This document shows positions 42,140 through 49,545 of a stretch of DNA of 49,962 nucleotides, piece by piece (the stretch's first letter is position 1; the number at the start of each line of letters is the position of its first letter). This DNA comes from Frankiaceae bacterium (lineage in GTDB: Bacteria; Actinomycetota; Actinomycetes; JAFAQI01), in NCBI GenBank assembly GCA_019239875.1, contig JAFAZI010000104.1, positions 1 through 49,962 on the forward strand, read 5' to 3'. Below the pieces are notes generated by a model. That model had not been told where the DNA came from. It saw only the letters and a program-made list of their open reading frames with translations, and did not search any database. The position numbers were made by a program, and so were the translations under genes.

Positions 42140-43414
42140 TCACGAACCGGAGCGCGCCAACTTGTTGACCTCGGGGTTGTAGCAAACCCCTGGCATGCCG
42201 AGCATCTGGGCCGGCACACAACGGTTGGAGTTTCGGCACAGCATCGGGCCGGGGTCCGCGCCGAGGATCTTCGCGGCGAGTGCCGACTCGGCGTAGAACG
42301 GCCGACCGATCCCGACCATGTCGGCGTGCCCGTCATCGAGGATCTCGTTGACCTCATCCGCGGTGCGAATTCCCCCGACGGCGAACACCGGGATCGAGAC
42401 CGCGTGCTTGACCGCGGTGAAGAGGTGCCGGTTCCAGACCGGCGAGAACGGCGCCCGCTTCCCACCCCACCAGTAACCCGCCTTGATCGTCGCGCGACGC
42501 AGCCTTGTCGGAGCAGCGGTCCGGAGTCGGCTCGCCATCGCCTTGTTGGTCGTCAGGTTGTCCGGCGCATCGCCGCGCGACAGCGTCGTGTCGGGAAAGA
42601 CCGAAACCTCAACCGGCGTGACGGCGTCGAAGCCCCACTCCTCGACGAGCTTGGCCAGGCGCAGCACCTCGGCCGGTTTGGCGCGCGGCATGCCGGGCGG
42701 CGCCACTTCGGCGGGAAGCTTGACGGTGCAGGGAAAGTCGTCTCCGGCGTAGCGAGCGACCGCCTGTCGAATCAGTCGTAGGACCGACGCACGCTTCTCG
42801 ATCGAACCTCCGAACTCGTCGCGGCGACGGTTGTAGAAGGGCGAGAGGAACTGATCGAGCAGCTTGGCGTTCGCGGAGCCGAGCTGTACCCCGTCGTACC
42901 CCGCCTCGCGGGCCCAGCCGGAGACCTCGCCGTATCGCTCCGCCATGGCTTTGACCTCATCAGTCGACATCACGGTGACGGGCACGCCGCGGAACTGCGG
43001 TCGGATGAACCACGGTGGCTTCGACGCCGCGAGGATCGGTCTTTCGCGGCGACTGGCATACGGCTCGTGCCATGCCTCCATCGAGTAGATCCCGCCGTGA
43101 CCGAGTTGGATGAAGATGGCTGCGCCGGCATCGTGCACCTGCTTGACCATCGGCGCCAGGCGCATCGCCTTCGCGGCGCTGTCCACGCAGGTCATCCCGG
43201 GCGAGGTGCGGCCTTCCGCCCAGATGCATGACGAGCCTTGAATGATCAGCCCGACACCGCTCTCGGCGTTCGGAACGAAGGCTCGCGAGTAGTGCTCGAC
43301 GGCGTCGTCGCCGTCGCCGGCTCCTTCGAGCACCGGCGCGCGGTACAGCCGGTTGCGAACCGTGGCACCACCGATCCGCAACGGACTGTGCAGCACGTCA
43401 CCCACGGCGTACAT
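42140..43414 (-). CDS. Old-yellow-enzyme-type NADH:flavin oxidoreductase
   Basis: The 424-residue protein is an FMN TIM-barrel of the OYE/2,4-dienoyl-CoA-reductase-like family: LRIGGATVRNRLYRAPV, IFIQLGHGGIYS, GYDGVQLGSANAKLLDQFLSPFYNRRRDEFGGSIEKRASVLRLI, IPVFAVGGIRTADEVNEIL and MVGIGRPFYAES. After the barrel, cysteines in MLCRNSNRC...GVCYNP look like a reduced Fe-S segment, but no second FAD domain follows, so the protein is shorter than full dienoyl-CoA reductases. It is 24 bp downstream of the secreted-protein gene on the same strand and may end the aminotransferase-pot transcript. Confidence 0.88.
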   Translation of the reverse strand: MYAVGDVLHSPLRIGGATVRNRLYRAPVLEGAGDGDDAVEHYSRAFVPNAESGVGLIIQGSSCIWAEGRTSPGMTCVDSAAKAMRLAPMVKQVHDAGAAIFIQLGHGGIYSMEAWHEPYASRRERPILAASKPPWFIRPQFRGVPVTVMSTDEVKAMAERYGEVSGWAREAGYDGVQLGSANAKLLDQFLSPFYNRRRDEFGGSIEKRASVLRLIRQAVARYAGDDFPCTVKLPAEVAPPGMPRAKPAEVLRLAKLVEEWGFDAVTPVEVSVFPDTTLSRGDAPDNLTTNKAMASRLRTAAPTRLRRATIKAGYWWGGKRAPFSPVWNRHLFTAVKHAVSIPVFAVGGIRTADEVNEILDDGHADMVGIGRPFYAESALAAKILGADPGPMLCRNSNRCVPAQMLGMPGVCYNPEVNKLARSGS

Positions 43415-43438
43415 CTTCGCGGATTCGGTAGCGCCGAG

Positions 43439-44893
43439 CTATTTGGCGACGGTCCAGGTCGCGTCCGGCTGAATGCTGATCACGATGACGGTCAGATCAC
43501 CCTTGGTGTCCGCCTTCTTGCCGATCTTCTCGCTGATCGCACACGAGGTGTTCTTCGCCGTGAGACCGGCGTCCTTACACAGCGTGATCGCCTTGCCGTC
43601 GCGGAACACGGTCGGGTGCTTGGTGATGTGGCGAAGCGTGGAGTCGAACGCGAAGGTCAGATGTGTCGAGTGCGTGGTCTTCTCGGTCGGCGCCGTCACC
43701 CGGACCTCCTTGCCGATCACCTTGTGGCCTTTGAGCTTCTTCGGCGCCTTGTGCAACGACAGCTTCACGTTGCTCTTCTTCGGCCCAGCCGTCGACGTTC
43801 CGAGCAGGGCGGCCTGCGGATCGTCGGTCGTCGCCACGGCGTCGTGGCAGAGGTTTGCCTTCACCTGCTCGCAGCTGCCGAAGCCGTAGGTCGTACCGCG
43901 CCTGAGCTTTCCCTTGGGCACGGCGTGACCGTTGAACCCGATTCCGCCGTGACGGACTTTCGGCTTGATCCCACTGCCGAAGGCGGTTGGTACGCCGACG
44001 ACCGCAGTCCCGTTACCGTCGCGGCTGACCGCGCCGTCCTGCTCGAGCGTGCCGGCCGCCGGATAGCCCTCCCGCGAACCCTCGTAGATGCCACCGTCGC
44101 CCGAGAAGCTGGTCGAGCTGCCGGCCTCGTTGACCCAGGTCGTGCCGCTGTTCATGTCGACGAAGCCGGACTTCGTGAACTCGACAGTGCCGCTGTTGTC
44201 GACCTCGCGCTGATCCCCCAACACCGCGCCACCGAAGCTGCTGCCATCGATCAACAGAAGCCCGTCTGGGGTGATCGTGGTCAGGCCGCCGCCCGGCGTC
44301 GTGTCGCCTGGGCAATGATCCGGATCAGGGTCGAAAACGCATTCTGACGACGTCTGCGTCGCGTACAGCTTCTTGCCGGAGATGCGATCACCGGTCCAGT
44401 GCATCGTTCCGGAGACCTCTACCGGACTGTTGCCCCCGAGCACGGCGGCGTCGAGGGTCAGACCACTGTCGGAGCGGACGTAGGACCTCGGCGGATCACC
44501 CTGCGCTCCGAGGAACAAACCCGCCCCGGCACCGATCGTCAGACTCGCACCGTCGCCGATGTCGATGCCGGCGACGTGATAGCGGTCGCCCTTCGCGATC
44601 GTCACGTCGGGCTTCGTGCCACCGTGACTCTTGCCGATGCACACGTAGTCGGGTTGGTAGATGTAGTCGATCTGGCTGGCGTCCGGGACGGTGTTCGAGT
44701 CCCAGTTGTCGGCGTCGTCCCACGAGGCGCCGTCACCCTGACCGGTCCACGTGATGACCGAACTGGTTCCTGGGTCGACCTCCGAGCAGAACGTGCCGGT
44801 GCTTGCCGTGGCCGCGTCGACGCCCGCGAGCATCCCGCCGGTGAGAAGCAGCGGCGCGGCAACGAACGACAGGGAGCGATTGATCGACCTCAT
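43439..44893 (-). CDS. Secreted beta-rich hypothetical protein
   Basis: The 484-residue precursor has a signal peptide (INRSLSFVAAPLLLTGGMLAGVDAATAS). The mature part starts with repeated low-complexity beta strands (WDDADNWDSNTVPD, IDIGDGASLTIGAGAGLFLGAQG, SGLTLDAAVLGGNSPVEVSGTMHW) that resemble parallel beta-helix or autotransporter-like repeats. It ends in a basic Ig-like region (KLSLHKAPKKLKGHKVIGKEVRVTAP). It lies between PotC and OYE on the same strand, with 23- and 24-bp gaps. Function and the reason for its position are unknown. Confidence 0.75.
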   Translation of the reverse strand: MRSINRSLSFVAAPLLLTGGMLAGVDAATASTGTFCSEVDPGTSSVITWTGQGDGASWDDADNWDSNTVPDASQIDYIYQPDYVCIGKSHGGTKPDVTIAKGDRYHVAGIDIGDGASLTIGAGAGLFLGAQGDPPRSYVRSDSGLTLDAAVLGGNSPVEVSGTMHWTGDRISGKKLYATQTSSECVFDPDPDHCPGDTTPGGGLTTITPDGLLLIDGSSFGGAVLGDQREVDNSGTVEFTKSGFVDMNSGTTWVNEAGSSTSFSGDGGIYEGSREGYPAAGTLEQDGAVSRDGNGTAVVGVPTAFGSGIKPKVRHGGIGFNGHAVPKGKLRRGTTYGFGSCEQVKANLCHDAVATTDDPQAALLGTSTAGPKKSNVKLSLHKAPKKLKGHKVIGKEVRVTAPTEKTTHSTHLTFAFDSTLRHITKHPTVFRDGKAITLCKDAGLTAKNTSCAISEKIGKKADTKGDLTVIVISIQPDATWTVAK

Positions 44894-44916
44894 ACCGCCC
44901 GACCGTACCGGCTGGC

Positions 44917-45819
44917 TCACATGCCCGCGAACGTGGCGAGCGACTCGTCCGTCGACGTCCGCTCGCCGCGGGTCATGAGCCGGTATCCCACGAAACCGAT
45001 GATCGCCACCACGAACGAGAACAGCAACATGAGGGTCGCAAGAGCGTTCAAGGCCGGTCCCCCGTTCCCGCCGTGCGTGTTGGAGTAGATCAGGACGGAC
45101 ATCGGCTCGGTCTTCGACGTCGAGGACAGCAGGTTGACCAGGACGAAGTCGTCGATGACGCCGGAGAAGACCAGGACGGCGGAAGCGAAGATGGCAGGTG
45201 CAAGCATCGGGAGGAGGACCCGCCGGATCGCTTGCAGCCGGGTGGCACCAAGGTCAGCGGCGGCTTCCTCGTACTGGCGCCCGATCGAAACGAGCCGGGC
45301 GCGAACAATGATCGCCGGCCAGCTCAGGTTCCACGTCACGAGGCCGATCGTCTCGGCGAGCGTCCCGAGATGCACCGAGGTGAACATCGTGTTGAAGACG
45401 AAGAACAGCGCGACGCCGAAGATCAGCTCGGGGATGACGAACGAGAAGACCATCACGAAGTTCGCCGCCTCGGCCGGTCGGCTTCGCCATCGGTCCACGC
45501 CGATGGCGAAGGCGACGCCGAGCGGTACGGCGATGACGGTCGTGAACAGCGCCAGCTTCAAGGTCTGCGCGATCGCAGCGTGAAGCGTCGGGTCGTGCAA
45601 CACCGATTGCAGCGGGTCGCCGGTGTACCAGCGCATCGAGAAGCCCTGCCAGACGCTCTGCGATCGCCCGTTGTTGAACGAGAACAACACCGCCAGCCCG
45701 ATCGGCAGCAGTGACCAGGCGATGTAGAGCCACGTGAAGCCCTCGAGGAACACGGGTCGGCGCCATGGGTTGCGCAGGAGGCGGCGCCGCGCTGGCGCGG
45801 ACGTCGTCGCGGTGATCAC
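44917..45819 (-). CDS. PotC-like ABC transporter permease
   Basis: The 300-residue permease has six helices (LYIAWSLLPIGLAVLFSF; LKLALFTTVIAVPLGVAFAIG; FVMVFSFVIPELIFGVALFFV; LLPMLAPAIFASAVLVFSGVIDDFVL; MLLFSFVVAIIGFVGYRL). The EAA loop for the ATPase is EEAAADLGATRLQAIRRVLLP. GTG 45819 overlaps the PotB stop (GTGA). PotC and PotB form the membrane channel of polyamine-type importers. It ends 23 bp before the secreted protein. Confidence 0.93.
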   Translation of the reverse strand: MITATTSAPARRRLLRNPWRRPVFLEGFTWLYIAWSLLPIGLAVLFSFNNGRSQSVWQGFSMRWYTGDPLQSVLHDPTLHAAIAQTLKLALFTTVIAVPLGVAFAIGVDRWRSRPAEAANFVMVFSFVIPELIFGVALFFVFNTMFTSVHLGTLAETIGLVTWNLSWPAIIVRARLVSIGRQYEEAAADLGATRLQAIRRVLLPMLAPAIFASAVLVFSGVIDDFVLVNLLSSTSKTEPMSVLIYSNTHGGNGGPALNALATLMLLFSFVVAIIGFVGYRLMTRGERTSTDESLATFAGM

Positions 45820-46757
45820 GCCGCCGCCTGCGAGGCGCGGTTGGTGGCGACGACGTAGTAGAGCATCGGTATCGCGAGCACCCCGAGCATGAGCAACGAC
45901 AGCGCGGCGCCCTGGGTCTGCAGCGTCGTCGACTGGAGCTGTCCCTGGATCGCGTTGCCGACCATCGAGGTGTTGGTGGCGCCGGACAACATGACGTTCG
46001 TGAAGTAGTCGCCCAGCATCGGCAGCACCGTGACGAGCAACCCGGTGATGATCGTCTGCCTGGACAGCGGCAGCGTGACGAACAGGAAGGTGCGCACGCG
46101 GCCCAGCCCCAGATCGCGGCCGGCCTCGAGCAGGCTGCTGTCGATCCGATCCAGCCCGGCGTAGAGCACCAGGATGAGGTACGGCACGTAGCCGTACACA
46201 AGTCCGAGGACGACGGTCGACGCCTTCCCGCCAAGCCACGTCACTGGATGCGAGGTGAGATGCAGGTCGATCAGGATGCGGTTGACGTAGCCGTCGGTCT
46301 GCAACAGGCCGATCCAGGCCAGCATGCGCATCATGTAGCTGACCCAGAACGGTGCGAGCAGCAGGCCGAGCAGCAGTCCCTTGCGCTTGGTCGCGAAGCG
46401 GCTGACGTAGTACGCCGCCGGGTAGCCGATGAGGAGCGACAGCAGCGACGCGGCGCCGACGTACTCCACCGTCCGGAGCACGAGGGGACCGAGGAAGGCG
46501 CCGGTGCCACTGAACTCCTGAAACACCGCGTGGTACGACGCCCGCGACCAGATCAGCGGGTTCCACTCCGGGATGGGCGTGCCGCGGATCCCGTCGATCT
46601 GGCCGCCCGCGACCGACAGCACAGCGTAGAAGGGAACGAGGAAGAAGACAGCGAGCCACAGGATCGCCGGAACCGACAGGCCCGCATACAGGACGCGCCG
46701 CCGCGCGCGCGGCGGATGCTGCCGATGCCGAACCCGCGCCGGCGCTGAGAGGACCAC
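45816..46757 (-). CDS. PotB-like ABC transporter permease
   Basis: The 313-residue permease contains LPILWLAVFFLV-type helix 1 (PAILWLAVFFLVPFYAVLSVAGG), YVGAASLLSLLIGYPAAYYVSRF, LLLGLLLAPFWVSYMMRMLAWIGLL and the EAA loop LEAGRDLGLGRVRTFLFVTLPLS. The frame stays open to 48020, but that extension is antisense-like and overlaps the PotD gene. The GTG at 46757 shares one base with the PotD stop and gives normal length. It pairs with PotC and with the distant PotA-like ATPase. Confidence 0.92.
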   Translation of the reverse strand: MVLSAPARVRHRQHPPRARRRVLYAGLSVPAILWLAVFFLVPFYAVLSVAGGQIDGIRGTPIPEWNPLIWSRASYHAVFQEFSGTGAFLGPLVLRTVEYVGAASLLSLLIGYPAAYYVSRFATKRKGLLLGLLLAPFWVSYMMRMLAWIGLLQTDGYVNRILIDLHLTSHPVTWLGGKASTVVLGLVYGYVPYLILVLYAGLDRIDSSLLEAGRDLGLGRVRTFLFVTLPLSRQTIITGLLVTVLPMLGDYFTNVMLSGATNTSMVGNAIQGQLQSTTLQTQGAALSLLMLGVLAIPMLYYVVATNRASQAAA

Positions 46758-48013
46758 TAGACCCCCCGGCTGACGTTGAGCCAGTCCTGTTGCCAGACCT
46801 GGCGGGCGCTCGCGCTGATCTGCAGCTCGCGCAGCCCGCGCGGGAAGTCGGACTCGAGGACCACGGTCGTGGTGAGGTTCGGTGGCAGCAGCTTCTCCTT
46901 GACGAGGCGGGGGCCGGTCACACCGTGGATCGGCTGCATGTAGCCGTTGTAACTGATGTTCTCGATGACGTTGTCCACGTCGAGGAAGTAGTTGAGGAAG
47001 AGGTGCGCGAGAACCGGACACTTGCCGCCCGCGAGCACCACCATCGTGTCGTTGTTGACCGGCCCTCGACCGTTGCGCGGGAACCAGTAGCTGACCGTGT
47101 CGACGGACACGCCCTTCGGCATGTAGTACTCGGCGGCGGCGATGTCGCCCGACCACGCGTGGTGAATCCACATCTGACCACTGGGGATGTTCGTGTAGTC
47201 GTTGTTGTCGATGTGAACACTGGTCAGCTTCGCCAGGTTCAGCAGTGCCTGCTCGGCCGCCGTCAGCTTCTCGACATCGGGCGTGTTGAGGTCCGTCTCG
47301 CCGTTGTACATCAGACCGAGGCCGATCGACTCGCGATAGTCGTCGAGGATGGCGACCTTGCCCCGATACTGCTCCTGCCACAGGAACGACCAGGGGTTCT
47401 CCAGCTGGTCCGGTGAGCCGCTGACGTGGTCGTTGCGCCAGGCGATTCCGGTGGTGTAAATCGTGTAAGGCACCGTGTAGCGCCAGCCCTGGTCGTAGAA
47501 CGGATTCTGGAAGAAGTCCCACGCCTGGTGAATGTTCGGGATGTAGCCGTGGTTCAGCGGTCGCACCTGCTTCGCCGCCACCAGCGAGCTCAGCACGTCG
47601 ACCGTCGGGACGAAGACGTCGAACTGCAAGTCGCCGGTGTTGAGCTTGGCGAGTGCGTCCTCTTGCGTGTTGAAGGTCGTGATCTCGACCTTGCACTTGT
47701 AACGCTTCTCGAAGTTCCGCACGACGGCGCGGTTGATGTATGCCGTCCAGTTGAAGACCTTGAGCGTCGCGCCGGTCTCGGGCTCGAGACCGTTCGCAAT
47801 TGCGGCATTGTCGGCGTACGTCGGAAGCGTGACCGGGCTGTCCGGCCGCGGTAGCTCGCCCAACGCGCCGCCGGCGTACAGCGGACGGTTCGCGCAGCCG
47901 GTCAGCGACGACCCGAGTGCCGCGAGCGCACCAAGGCCAGCGCCGCCTCTCAGCAGGCTGCGACGAGAGACACCCTGCCTCGGGTGTTGCGTCTGGTTGC
48001 CGAACTCGCTCAG
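46757..48013 (-). CDS. PotD-like solute-binding lipoprotein, apparent CTG start
   Basis: The 418-residue precursor has a twin-arginine lipoprotein signal (SRRSLLRGGAG...LTGCAN) and a PotD/spermidine-binding fold: LKVFNWTAYINRAVVRNFEKRYKCKVEITTFNTQEDALAKL, FDVFVPTVDVLSSL, RGKVAILDDYRESIGLGLMYNG, IHHAWSGDIAAAEYYMP. Between the aminotransferase stop and the signal there is no in-frame ATG, GTG or TTG. The frame opens with CTG at 48013, preceded by GGGGAGG at six-base spacing. This suggests a rare CTG start or an indel. The ligand is probably a polyamine or other cation. Confidence 0.88.
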   Translation of the reverse strand: MSEFGNQTQHPRQGVSRRSLLRGGAGLGALAALGSSLTGCANRPLYAGGALGELPRPDSPVTLPTYADNAAIANGLEPETGATLKVFNWTAYINRAVVRNFEKRYKCKVEITTFNTQEDALAKLNTGDLQFDVFVPTVDVLSSLVAAKQVRPLNHGYIPNIHQAWDFFQNPFYDQGWRYTVPYTIYTTGIAWRNDHVSGSPDQLENPWSFLWQEQYRGKVAILDDYRESIGLGLMYNGETDLNTPDVEKLTAAEQALLNLAKLTSVHIDNNDYTNIPSGQMWIHHAWSGDIAAAEYYMPKGVSVDTVSYWFPRNGRGPVNNDTMVVLAGGKCPVLAHLFLNYFLDVDNVIENISYNGYMQPIHGVTGPRLVKEKLLPPNLTTTVVLESDFPRGLRELQISASARQVWQQDWLNVSRGV

Positions 48014-48038
48014 CGAACACCTCCCCGCGCGGCTGGAC

Positions 48039-49415
48039 CTACGTGAGTGAAGCGGCGAACCGTTCGAAGTTGGCGACGAACAGCTCGATGTCCGCTTCCG
48101 TGTGCTGGACCGACATGAGCCACTGCTCGACCTTCCCCCATGGCGGTAGGAAGACGCCACCGTTGTGCTGGTAAAGCCAGTGCACATGGTTGAAGCGGTC
48201 GTCGATCTCGAGGAAGCCGCGATAGTCGCGGACCGGCTCCGGCCGGAAGACGACGCACCCCTTTGCGCCCGCCGACACGACATGCGCATCGAGGCCATGA
48301 GCCGAGATCACGGATTCGAATGCGTCGACCGCCTTGGCGCGGAGCGACTCGATGGCGCGGTAGGCCTCGTCCGTCGCGACGTCGAACAGCATCGCCCGAG
48401 TCGCCGCCATCGCGAGTGGGTTGCCGTTGAAGGTCCCAACCATCTCGTATTCGCCGTTGGCGACGTGCTCCATCACGGCCGCGGTGCCACCCACCGCGGC
48501 CGATGCAAGACCACCACCGATCGCCTTTGCCAGGCACACGATGTCCGGTGTGACGCCGACAACGCCGGTTGCACCTGACGGCCCGGCGGTCAGGCCGGTC
48601 TTGACCTCGTCGAAGGCCAACAGAGCGCCGTGCTGGTGCAGCAGCTCCTTCGCGCCGGACAGGTAGCCATCCTCCGGCGGGATGATGCCCGCGTTCATCA
48701 TGATCGGCTCGACGATCATGCCTGCGACGTTGCCGGCATTGGCCTCCAACAGCGCCTGGAGCCCTGGGAGATCGTTGAAGCCGACCACGAGCGTCAAGTC
48801 GGTGATGGCTTTGGGTACGCCGGTGCTGGAAGGAACCTGGTTGGGTCGTGACGCGTTGCCGACCTCGTCGGCCTCCGGCGACACCGACACCTGCACCGAG
48901 TCGTGATGACCGTGGTAGCAGCCCTCCACCTTGATGATCAGGTCTCGCTCGGTGATGGCGCGCATCAGGTGGACCGCATCCATCGTCGCCTCGGTGCCGG
49001 AGTTCGCGAAGCGCCACAGCGGGAGCCCCCACCGGCGGGCCAGCTCGCCAGCGACCTCCGTCGCGGTCTCCGTGGGCTGAGCGAAGTGGGTGCCACGGGC
49101 CACCTGGCGTTGCACCGCCTCGACCACTGCCGGGTGCGCGTGACCGGCGAGCGCCGCGCCGTACCCGCCATGGAGATCGACGTACTCGTTGCCGTCGACG
49201 TCGTAGATCTTCGAGCCCGCGCCGTGGCTGAGCCAGACCGCTTGCGGACGGGTGATCTGCCAGCTCGATGTCACCCCGCCGGCAAGGGTGTGGGACGCAC
49301 GATCGGACAAGGCTGCCGACCTCGGTTGACGGGCGACGAACCGTCGTTCCTGCTCCTCGATCTCGCGTTCGAGCGCCGCGGACAGGTCTCGGACAGGGTG
49401 GGTCTGGACAGACAC
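48039..49415 (-). CDS. Class III aminotransferase (glutamate-1-semialdehyde-aminomutase-like)
   Basis: The 458-residue PLP enzyme resembles the GSA-aminomutase-like branch of class III: YDVDGNEYVDLHGGYGAALAGHAHP, WRFANSGTEATMDAVHLMRAIT, GCYHGHHDSV, LLAFDEVKTG with the cofactor aspartate, and VCLAKAIGGG with the Schiff-base lysine. True hemL genes sit with tetrapyrrole genes, so here a catabolic transaminase is more likely. The start is GTG 49415. It leads the aminotransferase-PotD-PotB-PotC transcript, whose promoter holds a copy of the shared operator. Substrate unknown. Confidence 0.92.
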   Translation of the reverse strand: MSVQTHPVRDLSAALEREIEEQERRFVARQPRSAALSDRASHTLAGGVTSSWQITRPQAVWLSHGAGSKIYDVDGNEYVDLHGGYGAALAGHAHPAVVEAVQRQVARGTHFAQPTETATEVAGELARRWGLPLWRFANSGTEATMDAVHLMRAITERDLIIKVEGCYHGHHDSVQVSVSPEADEVGNASRPNQVPSSTGVPKAITDLTLVVGFNDLPGLQALLEANAGNVAGMIVEPIMMNAGIIPPEDGYLSGAKELLHQHGALLAFDEVKTGLTAGPSGATGVVGVTPDIVCLAKAIGGGLASAAVGGTAAVMEHVANGEYEMVGTFNGNPLAMAATRAMLFDVATDEAYRAIESLRAKAVDAFESVISAHGLDAHVVSAGAKGCVVFRPEPVRDYRGFLEIDDRFNHVHWLYQHNGGVFLPPWGKVEQWLMSVQHTEADIELFVANFERFAASLT

Positions 49416-49428
49416 CGGAGGTCTCCGA

Positions 49429-49477
49429 TTCAGTTTGACTGAACGTTCAAACTATTCGGTGCCGATGGGTTTGACAA
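49429..49477. promoter_or_regulatory. Promoter and operator of the aminotransferase-pot operon
   Basis: On the minus strand TTGTCA (49477-49472), 17 bases and TAGTTT (49454-49449) form a promoter. The operator copy GACTGAACGTTCAAAC (49437-49452) covers the -10 and start region and matches the 39158 site at 13 of 16 positions. An overlapping TTCAGT-TTG-ACTGAA palindrome (49429-49443) extends it. Confidence 0.75.
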
Positions 49478-49500
49478 GCACCCACGCGGTCTCGCCATGC

Positions 49501-49545
49501 TGGACACTCGGCGAGGCCGACCATATCCTGACTGTATGATCAGTC
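49501..49545 (+). promoter_or_regulatory. Promoter and operator of the Rieske gene, leaderless layout
   Basis: TGGACA (49501-49506), 17 bases, then TATCCT (49524-49529) gives a promoter whose start point would be the A of ATG 49536. The operator copy GACTGTATGATCAGTC (49530-49545) lies over the start point and start codon and matches the 39158 site at 14 of 16 positions. Confidence 0.7.

Noticed and set aside
46758-48020. A long N-terminal extension of the PotB-like permease
   Set aside because: It overlaps the PotD-like gene in another frame, is polar and low-complexity, and the GTG at 46757 gives the normal permease length.
48039-49415. hemL (tetrapyrrole glutamate-1-semialdehyde aminomutase)
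   Set aside because: The sequence is of the GSA-like branch, but no tetrapyrrole genes are near, and it is co-transcribed with an importer under the catabolic operator.
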